Of a DNA stretch of 61,394 nucleotides, positions 30,928 to 40,600 are shown in pieces (within the stretch, counting starts at the first letter, position 1; each line of letters begins with the position of its first letter). A program made the translations under genes and the position numbers. Origin of the DNA: DAOPYE01 sp035352715 (GTDB lineage: Bacteria; Acidobacteriota; Holophagae; Holophagales; Holophagaceae). The notes under the pieces were generated by a model, which was not told the origin of the DNA, made no database searches, and saw only the letters and a program-made list of their open reading frames with translations. The stretch is taken from NCBI GenBank assembly GCA_035352715.1, contig DAOPYE010000002.1, forward strand, positions 1 to 61,394, read 5' to 3'.

Positions 30928-32123
30928 AGATCACGGAGGGAAGGGGCTTTATTCTGAAAAGCGGCGCGGATACCCCCTACGCGGGATGGATCTGTGCTTC
31001 TCAACTGGATCATCATATGCCCATTCAGGCAGCGCCCTGGATGCTGGTTCGCATGCTGGGGGAGTTGTGTCAGCTGTTCCCCGGAGGCTGTGCGCTGCTT
31101 TGGGACTTGCCGCTGCCCACGCTCTCCAGCCTGCCTCATGAGGTGCGGGCCGCTTTCTGGAGCGCGGTGGGGCATCTGCCCGGACTGAGCCTTCATTTCC
31201 GGGATGCGGATTTTGCGGTCCATCTGGACGGGCCGGTCTCCGCGTGGTTCCATGGCCCTCTTCCTCCCGAAGGCGATCTGGGACAGGCCTGGCGTCAGGG
31301 ATGGATCGGATGGGTTCCCGAGACGGGGCCCGCTTGGCGTCTGCCTGGCCTTGGGAAAGCCGAAGGCGCGCCGGAATGCCCGGAACTGCCTGCGCCGGGG
31401 TGTCTCTGGGGTGAATTGGTCCTACCGCTGGCGGCCTTGGCTGAACTCAACCCGGAAGATGTCGCACGGGCCATGGCGGATACCCAGGCACGACTTGAAC
31501 AGGACTTAAGCCTGCGGCTCAGCGCCACGGCTTGGCCCGTATTCTTTCCCTTTCATCGCCGCAGAGCCGCTTGGCGGGTGGCGGTGCTGGGGGGGCGTGA
31601 ATTCCGCCAAGCGGGAGGCACCTGGGAAGATGCCGCCAAACGCTTGGCCGACTTCTGCGCCCGGCTTGCGGTGCTGCTGCGAACGCCCGTATGGGCGGGC
31701 ACGAGCGAGGATGTTTCGGCAGGGAGCGTGCTGGGCCACCAGGCCATGCGCGAGGCGCTCCCATGGCGTCACGCCCTTCCGCTTCCGCCCACGGCGCCGG
31801 TCTTCACGCCTGGGCTGGCTGCGGATCCACGCGATCCCGCACCTCTGGAATCCCGTTCTGAATGCCCAGAGGCGCTTCTGGGCGTGGTGACCCATCCGCC
31901 AGTGGCTCGTTTGCGCGTTCCGCGGGTGCCCGGGGAGAGCGGTGTTTCCGCCTTCCTGCGGGGAGCCTCTGCGATTCCGGCCATCCAGTGGATGCCGCCG
32001 GAAGTGGTGCCTTCCGGGCCCTATACGCAAGAACATCCCTGGGCGTCTCCTGGCGCTTTCGTTCCGCTGATGGATGTCGCTTCGGCCTCCCAGCCGGGGC
32101 TCTTCGATGATCTGGACGCTTGA
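30924..32123 (+). CDS. Protein of unknown function between thiD-like and dnaG
   Basis: I do not recognise this 399-residue protein. It starts MKITEGRGFILKSGADTPYA, has no signal peptide or membrane segment, and is Trp- and Pro-rich. Segments such as WEDAAKRLADFCARLAVLL look helical and the last 80 residues are Pro-rich and possibly disordered. The start at 30924 overlaps the stop of the kinase gene (ATGA), and its stop lies within five bases of the dnaG start, so it is firmly inside this operon. No function is inferred. Confidence 0.7.
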   Translation: MKITEGRGFILKSGADTPYAGWICASQLDHHMPIQAAPWMLVRMLGELCQLFPGGCALLWDLPLPTLSSLPHEVRAAFWSAVGHLPGLSLHFRDADFAVHLDGPVSAWFHGPLPPEGDLGQAWRQGWIGWVPETGPAWRLPGLGKAEGAPECPELPAPGCLWGELVLPLAALAELNPEDVARAMADTQARLEQDLSLRLSATAWPVFFPFHRRRAAWRVAVLGGREFRQAGGTWEDAAKRLADFCARLAVLLRTPVWAGTSEDVSAGSVLGHQAMREALPWRHALPLPPTAPVFTPGLAADPRDPAPLESRSECPEALLGVVTHPPVARLRVPRVPGESGVSAFLRGASAIPAIQWMPPEVVPSGPYTQEHPWASPGAFVPLMDVASASQPGLFDDLDA

Positions 32124-32125
32124 AG

Positions 32126-33886
32126 ATGCGGGATCGTGAGATCGTCCAGCGCGTCAAGGACGCGACAGATCTGGTGGCCCTCGTCGGGCAAGCGGTGAAA
32201 CTGCGCCAGCAGGGCTCGGCCTGGAGCGGTCTATGCCCCTTTCACAGCGAGCGCACCCCCAGCTTTCAGGTGGTGCCGGATCGCGGTTTCTACCATTGCT
32301 TTGGATGCGGAAAGCATGGTGATGCGTTCACATGGATCATGGAACGGGAAGGCCTTACGTTCCCGGAAGCCTTGGAACAGCTCGCTTCTTCGGCGGGCGT
32401 GGAATTGCCCAAGAGGAGAGAGCGCTCCATGGCGGAAGTCGACCTGGAGACAAGGCTTCGCAGTGCGCTTGACGCGGCGCAGGCGTTCTATGTCGAGCAG
32501 CGGAAGAAATCGCCTCGGGCTCAGGCCTACCTTGAAGGACGCAGCCTGTCGGGCGCTTTCATCGAAGACGCCGGGTTTGGTCACGCGCCGGATGCGTGGG
32601 AGGCGCTCGTGACCCATTTGCGGGGATTGGGCTTCTCCTTCGAGGTTCTGGAACAATGCGGACTCGCCAGCCGCAGCGAGCGAGGCAGCCTCATCGACTT
32701 CCTTCGCAACCGTTTGACCATCCCCATTCACGATGCGCGGGGGCGGTTGATTGCGTTCGGGGGGCGCGCCTTCGGGGACGAAAAGCCCAAGTACCTGAAC
32801 ACGCGAGAGACGACCCTGTTCAGCAAGAGCCATGTGCTGTTCGGCTTCCATCGCGCCAAGGGACAACTGCGCGATGGTGCCCTTGTGGTGGAAGGCTATT
32901 TTGATGTGCTGCAGCTCCACCAGGCAGGCATTCGCAATGCGGTGGCGCCGCTTGGGACTGCCCTGACGGAAGGGCACCTGCAGCAGATTGGCCGATTCAC
33001 CAAGCGCCTGATCCTGTGCTTCGATGGGGATGCCGCCGGGCAAAAAGCCATGGAAAAGGGGTTGCGCCTGGCGCTTCCCGCCGGGTTCGACGTGCGTTTG
33101 CTCGTGCTGCCCTCGGGAGAGGATCCCGACACTTGGTGTCTAAAACTGGGGGCGGAAGGGTTTCGTGAATTGATGCTGCGCGCCCCCGACTGGACCAGCT
33201 TCATCATCGATCACGCCCTGGAGGGCAAGGACATCAATCGCATCCCTGATCGCATGGCTGCGCTTCGCAGCCTGGCGGAGTACCTGGTGTTCCTGCCGAA
33301 CACGGTGGAGCGGCGCGAACTCTTCGCCAGCCTCGCCCATCAACTGCGCATTCCGCTGGTGGAGTTCGAGCGCGCCGTGAAGCTGCGCCGTTCGGAAGGC
33401 GGCGAGGCGGACGATGCGCACCAGGCGCCGGAAGCGCCCGAACGGCCGGAGGTGGACGATCTGCTGCGCCCCATCCTCATCCTGTGTCGGGATGCAGCGT
33501 TCCGACGGGAGCTCGAGCGTGTCCCCGCGGCCTGGTGGGAGCCCCTTGTTGGAGCGCCCATGCTTCAGGCGGTACTCGATGCCGATGGCGATCCGGACCA
33601 GCTGCCGCCGGAAGTGCTCGCGCACATCCGCTATCTGGAATCCGCATGGGCCGATGAAAAGAACGATTCCGAGTTCGATCCCGGGCTGTACATCCTCAAA
33701 CTGGAAGTCGCCTATGTTAGTCGTGAGCTCCAGGCGGTCACCCGCCAGTTGCTGGATCCGGCCCTGGTTTCGGATGAGGCGACTTCCCGCAAGCTCAACG
33801 AGCGGGCGGCCGATCTCCTGCTGCGTGAGCGGGCCCTGAAACGCCGTCGGAGGGATGCAAGGGAAGGTGGATTTGTCGATCAATAA
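32126..33886 (+). CDS. dnaG: DNA primase
   Basis: Primase makes RNA primers at the replication fork. The 586-residue protein has the CHC2 zinc finger (CPFH near 39, HCFGCGKHGD near 58), the RNA-polymerase core with a TOPRIM domain (LVVEGYFDVLQLHQAG and CFDGDAAGQKAM with the metal-binding acids), and a C-terminal helicase-interaction region. I chose the ATG at 32126; a TTG at 32120 would overlap the previous stop and add two residues. It is upstream of rpoD, as in the classical macromolecular-synthesis operon, but S21 (rpsU) is not in the window. Confidence 0.96.
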   Translation: MRDREIVQRVKDATDLVALVGQAVKLRQQGSAWSGLCPFHSERTPSFQVVPDRGFYHCFGCGKHGDAFTWIMEREGLTFPEALEQLASSAGVELPKRRERSMAEVDLETRLRSALDAAQAFYVEQRKKSPRAQAYLEGRSLSGAFIEDAGFGHAPDAWEALVTHLRGLGFSFEVLEQCGLASRSERGSLIDFLRNRLTIPIHDARGRLIAFGGRAFGDEKPKYLNTRETTLFSKSHVLFGFHRAKGQLRDGALVVEGYFDVLQLHQAGIRNAVAPLGTALTEGHLQQIGRFTKRLILCFDGDAAGQKAMEKGLRLALPAGFDVRLLVLPSGEDPDTWCLKLGAEGFRELMLRAPDWTSFIIDHALEGKDINRIPDRMAALRSLAEYLVFLPNTVERRELFASLAHQLRIPLVEFERAVKLRRSEGGEADDAHQAPEAPERPEVDDLLRPILILCRDAAFRRELERVPAAWWEPLVGAPMLQAVLDADGDPDQLPPEVLAHIRYLESAWADEKNDSEFDPGLYILKLEVAYVSRELQAVTRQLLDPALVSDEATSRKLNERAADLLLRERALKRRRRDAREGGFVDQ

Positions 33887-33913
33887 AGGGTGGGCTTTGA
33901 AAAAAAAGCGCAC

Positions 33914-33941
33914 TTGCGCGAGTCTCGCCAACACCTATACT
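33914..33941 (+). promoter_or_regulatory. Candidate internal promoter for rpoD
   Basis: TTGCGC (33914-33919) and TATACT (33936-33941) are separated by 16 bases, in the 176-base gap between dnaG and rpoD. The -10 matches five of six bases. It would allow rpoD expression independent of dnaG. Confidence 0.45.
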
Positions 33942-34062
33942 GAGTAGTTCCGGGCCTCTCGCCATGGTGGGTTAGCTGTGCCCATGACGATCTTCTTGTC
34001 CCTGTTTCTCTCCGCAAAATCCATTGGCTCCCGCGATCCCAACGTGGTTCTTTGAGGTATAG

Positions 34063-35781
34063 ATGGTTCCTGTCCCAGCCCGCGAAAGCTATTTCACGCT
34101 TACGAAAGCGCTCATTTCCCTGGGGAAGAATCGTGGATTCCTGTTGTTTGATGAGCTCAACAGCTTCCTGCCTGATTCCGCCTCAAACCCTGCTGATCTC
34201 GAATTGCTGCTGAACATGTTCTCCCGCCTTTCGGTGGGCATCGGAAACACGAAGGAAGACGCGCTCGCGGCGCGCGAGCAATCGGAAGCCGAAAACGTTG
34301 TGCATGAGGCGCCCGCTGCCAGGGCCGACAAAGAAGGCGCTGATGTCGATATCGACGGCGCCGACAGTGACAAGTTCAATGATCCCGTCCGCATGTATCT
34401 CAAGGAAATGGGCACCGTCCCGCTGCTGAAGCGCGAGGACGAAGTCGAGATCGCCAAACGCATCGAGGTCGGCGTACGCAGCGTCATGCGCGCGCTGTCC
34501 CGCAGCCGGCTGGCTGCCAGCCTGCTCATCGATATCGGGCGCATGTTGAAGGAAAACCCAGGCAAGATCCGCGAGGTGGTCGGTCTTTCGGATGAGGTGG
34601 ATGAGGACGAGGATGCCGAGAGCACCTCCGCCACACAGCATGTGCATCACCAGTTTGAAAAGCTGCTGGTGTACGAGCAGGCACTCCAAGAATTGCTGGT
34701 CCTTCGGGGCAGCGGGAAGCCCCTGCCGAAAAAACGGAACATTGATCGCGAGATTCTGTTCGCGCGGGCGCGCGTCAGTCGGCAGGTTCGCCGCCTGGGG
34801 CTGAACAGCCTCGCGGTGACGCGCCTCATCGACAAGATCACGCATCACCACAACCAAGTGATGGCAGGCGAACGCAAACTGCGTGAGCTGCGGGACCGCA
34901 TTAAGAATCCGGCGTTCGCCGCCGTGGCGGACAAGTATGCGAAGGATATCGAGCACATCCAAGGCGAACTGGACAAGTTCTTCGCGAAATACGAAACCGA
35001 TAACACCCAGTTCCATGCGGATTTCGGAATGTTGAAGCAGGCCGAGTCCATCAGTCGTTCGGCCAAGGCCGAATTGACCGAAGCCAACCTGCGCCTCGTC
35101 GTCAGCATCGCCAAGCGCTACACCAATCGCGGTCTGCAGTTCCTGGACCTGATTCAGGAAGGCAACATCGGCTTGATGAAGGCCGTGGACAAGTTTGAAT
35201 ACAGCCGTGGCTTCAAGTTCTCGACGTACGCCACCTGGTGGATCCGTCAGGCCATCACGCGCGCCATCGCCGATCAGGCGCGCACGATCCGCATCCCCGT
35301 GCACATGATCGAGACCATCAACAAGCTGATTCGCACCCAGCGTGAACTGGTGCAGAAGCTCGGCCGCGAACCGTCCAGCGAGGAGATCGCCCACGCCATG
35401 GACATGCCCGTGGGCAAGGTCCGCAAGGTGATGAAGATCGCCCAGGAGCCCATCAGTCTGGAAACGCCCATTGGTGAGGAGGAGGATTCTCACCTTGGCG
35501 ATTTCATCGAGGACAAGGGCATCGTCTCGCCCGTCGAGCAGGTCGTCAGCCAGCGCCTCAAAGAAACCGTCAACTCTGTGCTGCACACGCTGACGGAGCG
35601 CGAAGAGAAGGTGTTGCGCATGCGCTTTGGTGTTGGTGACGAAGCCTCGGAGCATACCCTGGAGGAAGTCGGCAGCGAGTTCGCCGTGACCCGCGAGCGC
35701 ATCCGTCAGATTGAATCCAAGGCCCTGCGCAAGATCCGTCATCCCCGCTACTCCAAGACGCTCAAGGCCTTCCTGGGCTGA
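34063..35781 (+). CDS. rpoD: RNA polymerase primary sigma factor (sigma-70/RpoD)
   Basis: The housekeeping sigma factor, 572 residues. The N-terminus (about 1-60) fits a region 1.1-like helical segment, and DPVRMYLKEMG (about 107-117) marks region 1.2. A non-conserved helical insert lies around 190-315. Region 2 has LRLVVSIAKRYTNRGLQFLDLIQEGNIGLMKAVDKFEY and FKFSTYATWWIRQAITRAI (shown in parts of the well-conserved core), region 3 has IRIPVHM and region 4 has TLEEVGSEFAVTRERIRQIE for -35 recognition. The ATG at 34063 follows GAGGT. A strong terminator lies downstream. Confidence 0.97.
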   Translation: MVPVPARESYFTLTKALISLGKNRGFLLFDELNSFLPDSASNPADLELLLNMFSRLSVGIGNTKEDALAAREQSEAENVVHEAPAARADKEGADVDIDGADSDKFNDPVRMYLKEMGTVPLLKREDEVEIAKRIEVGVRSVMRALSRSRLAASLLIDIGRMLKENPGKIREVVGLSDEVDEDEDAESTSATQHVHHQFEKLLVYEQALQELLVLRGSGKPLPKKRNIDREILFARARVSRQVRRLGLNSLAVTRLIDKITHHHNQVMAGERKLRELRDRIKNPAFAAVADKYAKDIEHIQGELDKFFAKYETDNTQFHADFGMLKQAESISRSAKAELTEANLRLVVSIAKRYTNRGLQFLDLIQEGNIGLMKAVDKFEYSRGFKFSTYATWWIRQAITRAIADQARTIRIPVHMIETINKLIRTQRELVQKLGREPSSEEIAHAMDMPVGKVRKVMKIAQEPISLETPIGEEEDSHLGDFIEDKGIVSPVEQVVSQRLKETVNSVLHTLTEREEKVLRMRFGVGDEASEHTLEEVGSEFAVTRERIRQIESKALRKIRHPRYSKTLKAFLG

Positions 35782-35880
35782 GGCGTGTTAGATGTGTTTG
35801 ATGGCATCCTCAAACCGTCAAGCCATTCGGGAGAGAAATGCGTGAGTGCTGAAACCCCCATGGGGTGTCCGAACGTCCAA

Positions 35881-35911
35881 GCCCCGCCTAGCGGCGGGGC
35901 TGTTTGTTTTT
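35881..35911 (+). terminator. Intrinsic terminator of rpoD
   Basis: A perfect 8-base-pair GC stem (35881-35888 with 35893-35900) has a four-base loop and is followed by TGTTTGTTTTT. It lies 99 bases after the rpoD stop and just before the end of the convergent LUD gene. Confidence 0.88.
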
Positions 35912-35917
35912 GTGCGA

Positions 35918-36571
35918 TCAGAAGCCCAAGTCTTCGTTGACCACAAGGACATGGAGATCGGTGTAGCCGGGCTTGTGGGTCAGGACGGTGGTGATGCGGC
36001 AGATGCGGGCTGGGGAATCGCAGTCGGCGCAGAGCCCCGTCTGGGCGCAGGGGGTGGCGCGATCCAGGCGCTTGGCGTTGGCGGGACCGGCCCAAGACTG
36101 GATGCGGCGCAGCGCAGCTTCGTCATCGCCATCCACGAGCTTGTTGCGGCCCGCCACGACGATCACCTGTTTTGGTCCGAAGAACATGGCGCCGACGCGG
36201 TTGCCGTTGCCATCGATGTTCACCAAATGACCATCCAGGGTCAGGGCGTTGGTGCTGGTCAGGAAGAGATCGCAGATTAGTTGGCGGCGCATGACGGCCA
36301 GCTTGCCTTCTGGCGTCAGATCGGGACTTGCGTGATTCAGGATTTCCTTGCCTTGATGCCGAAGCACCTCTTCGACACCCAGATCCATGAGGGTGCGCGA
36401 TCCGCCGAATCCGATGCTTGACGCCGATTGGGCTGCGCGATGGATGTAATCCACGGCCTGGGATGCGTCCTCGCAGTAGGTGGCGGTGAATCCGTTGTGA
36501 TTCAACGCCTTGACGGCCTTTTGGCAGTGCTGTTCATGCATCCAGCGGGTGATGTCCGAGGTGATGGTCAT
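35918..36571 (-). CDS. LUD-domain protein (LutC/YkgG-like)
   Basis: The 217-residue protein is a LUD (DUF162) domain: SIGFGGSRTLMDLGV, CDLFLTSTNALTLDG, NIDGNGNRVGAMFFGPKQVIVVAGRNK in separated segments, and a Cys-containing tail (PCAQTGLCADCDSPARIC) that could bind an iron-sulfur cluster or metal. LUD proteins take part in lactate utilisation (LutABC), but here no LutA or LutB partner is seen, so the role is uncertain; some stand-alone LUD proteins are thought to be general oxidoreductase accessories. I chose the ATG at 36571, with GGAAG upstream, as upstream in-frame residues are not conserved. Confidence 0.85.
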   Translation of the reverse strand: MTITSDITRWMHEQHCQKAVKALNHNGFTATYCEDASQAVDYIHRAAQSASSIGFGGSRTLMDLGVEEVLRHQGKEILNHASPDLTPEGKLAVMRRQLICDLFLTSTNALTLDGHLVNIDGNGNRVGAMFFGPKQVIVVAGRNKLVDGDDEAALRRIQSWAGPANAKRLDRATPCAQTGLCADCDSPARICRITTVLTHKPGYTDLHVLVVNEDLGF

Positions 36572-36686
36572 GGCGAGGATCTTCCTTTCAAGGGGCGGTT
36601 CCACCGGCGAGGGGCACAAATGTGCGAGGGGGACTCCTCCAGACGCCCGTTTCACGTCATTCTAGGGACTATCTCCGGGGTGACGC

Positions 36687-37676
36687 GTGTTTTCCAAGGA
36701 CCAGATGCTGGGCAAGTACCAGATTGTGGATCGGCTCGGTGCGGGCGGGTTCGGGACGGTCTATCTGGCGATGGATCGCCTATTGAATCGGAAGGTCGCC
36801 CTCAAGGTGCCTCATCATCAGGCGGACGAACAGGCGCTGCTGCACGAGCCCCGCATCATGGCGACCTTGAAGCATCCCAATATCGTCGAGCTGATCACCG
36901 TCGAAAAGAAGGACGCGACCTTTTTCATGGTGATGGAATACGTCGAGGGCGAGAGCCTGGACAAGCTCATCCGTCGTGAGCGCACCTTGGCTCCGGCCCG
37001 GGCGCTGGAGATCGCCATCGATGTCTGTTCGGCCATCGGGTTTGCGCACAGCCATCAGGTGCTGCATCGGGATCTGCGCCCCGCCAATATTCTGCTCACG
37101 CGCGAAGGCGTGGCCAAGGTTACGGATTTCGGCACCAGCCGCCTGCTGGAATTGCAGAAGGAAGGTTTCGCGCGCACGCGCATCGGCAGTCCGCCGTACA
37201 TGGCGCCCGAACACTTCCGCGGCAGGGCCGTCTTCCAGAGCGATCTCTGGTCGCTCGGCATCACCATCTACGAAATGCTGACGGGCACGGTGCCCTTCTA
37301 CGATGCGGATCCCGTCAAGATCGCCCAGGCCTTCCAGAACAATCCCATCGTGCCGCCCCATCTGAAGAACTCCGCGGCACCGCGGGGGCTTTCGGACATC
37401 GTGATGAAGGCGCTGACTGTGAACCTGGGGGACCGATTCCTGTCCGCCCAGGATTTCCTGAAGGCGCTGAAGGGGGTTCGGGATTCGGTTTCCCGCGAAA
37501 CCCGCCCGCTGGGCACATCCGTGCTCTCCGCGTCCGCTTCCGGTGTGGCGGTGCCCATCCTGCGCTCTACCAATTCGATGGCCAGCCAGAACACGCAGCA
37601 GCGCCTTTGCCGCTTCTGTTATCAGCCCCTGCCTAGGCTGACCGCCACCTGTCCCAGGTGCGGGGAAAAGAACTAG
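36687..37676 (+). CDS. Ser/Thr protein kinase with C-terminal zinc ribbon
   Basis: The 329-residue protein has a full Hanks-type kinase domain (10-270): GAGGFGTVY loop, Lys40 in VALK, Glu55, HRDLRPAN at 127-134, DFG at 147-149 and APE at 173-175. The catalytic-loop Lys of HRDLKPxN is Arg131, a conservative change. There is no transmembrane segment. The last 25 residues form a zinc-ribbon-like pattern (CRFC and CPRC). The start is a GTG at 36687. The downstream tamB-like gene begins three bases after its stop, so the kinase and the envelope protein are co-transcribed and probably coupled. Confidence 0.9.
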   Translation: MFSKDQMLGKYQIVDRLGAGGFGTVYLAMDRLLNRKVALKVPHHQADEQALLHEPRIMATLKHPNIVELITVEKKDATFFMVMEYVEGESLDKLIRRERTLAPARALEIAIDVCSAIGFAHSHQVLHRDLRPANILLTREGVAKVTDFGTSRLLELQKEGFARTRIGSPPYMAPEHFRGRAVFQSDLWSLGITIYEMLTGTVPFYDADPVKIAQAFQNNPIVPPHLKNSAAPRGLSDIVMKALTVNLGDRFLSAQDFLKALKGVRDSVSRETRPLGTSVLSASASGVAVPILRSTNSMASQNTQQRLCRFCYQPLPRLTATCPRCGEKN

Positions 37677-37679
37677 GCC

Positions 37680-40600
37680 ATGTCTCTCCGCGCGGAGGTC
37701 ACGGAGGGCAAGCGTCGTTGGCGTTCGGCTTGGCATCGCCCCTGGCTGCGTCGCGTGACCTATGTTCTGGCCTCGGGCGCGGTGCTTTCGGGCTCGCTGT
37801 TACGGACGGTGCGCCAACCCTTTTTCAACCGCTGGCTCATCGCGCGCTTGGACGCGGTCAGCCGCGATCAGACGGGGCTCGGCTTCGGCGCCCAGCACCT
37901 GGAAGTGCATCCGTTCAAGGGCATCCTGATCCTGGAGCGCCCGGCGTGGGGTGAGGATTTCTTCACCGCCAGAAAGATCTGCGTTCAGGCGGATTTCGCA
38001 TCCCTCGTGGTGGGAAACGCGCCGCATGTCTGGAACATCGAGGTTGAAGACCCCCATGTGGAACTGGATGCCGATCGCATCGCGCGCATCCGTTTGAAGC
38101 CGCATCCCGAAAGCAAGAACAGCCCGAAATGGATCCTTGACCGCTTTGCAGTCCGCGGCGGTCATGTGCGCCTGCACGGCGCCGGGTGGCACGTGCCCGA
38201 CGGGGAGTTCGACTTCCGCATCTACGGCTTGGGGCTTGGTCCCAATCGCATCCAGGCGGATCTGCGGGTGCCTCGCTTCCAGTTGACCCAGGGGCCCACG
38301 CGCATGGGCGGTGCCCTGAGCCTTCTGGCCTCGGTGAGCGAATCCGGCATTGAGGTGAAGCGCGGCGATACCCGCTTTGGAGACAGCGCCTTTTTCTTCA
38401 ACGGGCAGTACGACGCAGGCAGCTCCACGCTGCAGGCGGGCTTGCGAGGACAGGCAGATCTGGGTGAGATCGTGCGCTTCGCAACTCCGGGGCGATCGAA
38501 GGTGCTGCAAGGTCGGGCGGAATTCAACGCTGAGGCCAAGGGAAGCATCCACGATCCTGCCTGGACACTGAATCTGCGGGGGCGCGAACTGGCTCTGCCT
38601 GCTTCCGGGGTGGCACCGGGCGAACTCGCCCTGAGCGCCAGTGGCAGCCTGCACGCCATCGCATTGAAGGATCTGGACTGGCATTCCTCGCAGGGGGAAA
38701 TCCAGGCTTCGGGCGCATGGAAAGAGAAGGGGGGAACCCATGTCTCCTTCAAAACGGACAATGCCTCCATGGCGATGGTCGGAGACGTGCTGCGCGCTCC
38801 CTGGCTGAAACCACTCACCGTGGCCTGCAGCGGCGAACTGAGCCTGCCTGGCGATCCCTGGGCGCCCTTCAATCCATCGGATCTGACTGTGAGCGCGGAA
38901 GGCGGGTTCCGCCAGGGCGGGCTCGATGCCGGGCATTTCACCGCGCGAATGGAGCGTGGAGAGCTGCGCCTGGATGATCTGGAAGTCGCGATGGATGGCT
39001 TCAAGGCCGTGTGTGCGGGGCGATTGACCTTGAATGGGCGTGGGCTGAGATCGGTCGAGGCCGAAGCCAAGGTGGAGACGACCGCCGCGCGGGTGGCGTC
39101 CAGTCTGCGCGACTGGAAGATCGTGGATCTGGATATGGATGGCCGCGTGAAGGCCGAGGCCCAGGTGGTGTGGGACAGCGCGCGCGGGCTTCATCTCGCC
39201 GGGAACGTGGATGTGGACGAGCCCCGTTGGCACGGTGCGCAGGCCGATCATCTGAAAGCAGACGTGGGCATCGAAGGGGCTGATCTGCGCATCGAGAACA
39301 TCGCCCTGGAAAAAGGGCAGGGCAGCGCGAGCGGAGAGCTATGGCTCACCTGGCGCGACCTGCCGCCCGGCGCTCCCGCCATGGACATGTGCTATCGCGC
39401 GTTCCGTCTGCCCATCCAGGAAGGCTTGAAGGCTGCGGATGTGGAGAAGGTCATCATCCCTGGCCTGGGCACGGGATGGGCCCGCATTTACGGACCGTAT
39501 GATCACCTGCGGATTCAAGCCTCGGCCCAAGCCGAAGCGGCGCAGATCCTGGTGCCGCCTGCGAATGGTGCCATCGAACAGGCGACGCGAGTGCTCTCGA
39601 TCCCGGCCGCTTCCGGGGACATGGATTTCGATCTTGCGGATGGTCGTATCCGGCTTTCAAACCTTCGGGTGGCCGAAACCCTCCAGCAGTTGGGCAATGT
39701 GGATGAATCACCCTCGGGGCCCCTGGCTCTGCAGGGCGCACTGGATCTGAATATTTCGCGATCCCAATGGCAGGGCGGGCTCAAGGGCACCATCGACTCC
39801 CAGCCCCTCGGCCTCCCGGGGCCGCGCTTCCAGGCGATGGTTTCGGCGGATCTTGCGGGCCCCTGGGCCACGGCCTTCGGAACGACGAAGATGCCCAGCC
39901 TCTCGTTTTCCTTCAATGGGGGAAGGCTTTTCCTGGGCTCGCAGAGCCTCGAAGGCTTGCAGGGGAAGATCGTCTCTGAACCCAAGGCGATTCAGGTACA
40001 AGTGGGTGTCTCCGGCCACAGCGACCCTTTTCTGGCTCTGAATCTGTGGAGCCAGGGAAGTGATGTGATCGGCGCGCTGGGTGCGCATGTGAACCCGAGC
40101 ACGGCGGATACCGCGAATCTCGCGGCGACCTTGACGGGAGATCTGCTGAAGGACGGCTCCCTGGATCTGGAGGCGGAAGGCCGCATTGATGCATCGGGCC
40201 TGCACTGGAAGGGGCGCATGGAAAATCTTCTAGGGCGCTTCGATGGCTTTGATCTCACGCAGCGATCGAAGGTGGCGCTCGAAGGCGATACCTCCGGGCT
40301 CAAGCTGGATTTGGGGCTGAGGGCCATCAGTACGTTGCCGGTAAAGGATGGTCAAGCCGCCATCGCCAGTCCTGGCCAGCTGCGCCTCTCGGGCCATGTG
40401 CCCTTCTCGACCAGGGAGCCCATGGCCCTGAACTTGTCGGGGAAGACTGAACTTTCCAATCTCAAGGCCATTCTGGATCACCTGTTGCAGGTCGACGCTT
40501 ATTCGCTGGTGGAGGACATCAAGCCCCACGGAACGGCCCGATTCGATCTGCACGGCGGAGGCACGTTCCTGGATCCTTCGCTGGATGGCACCCTATCGCT

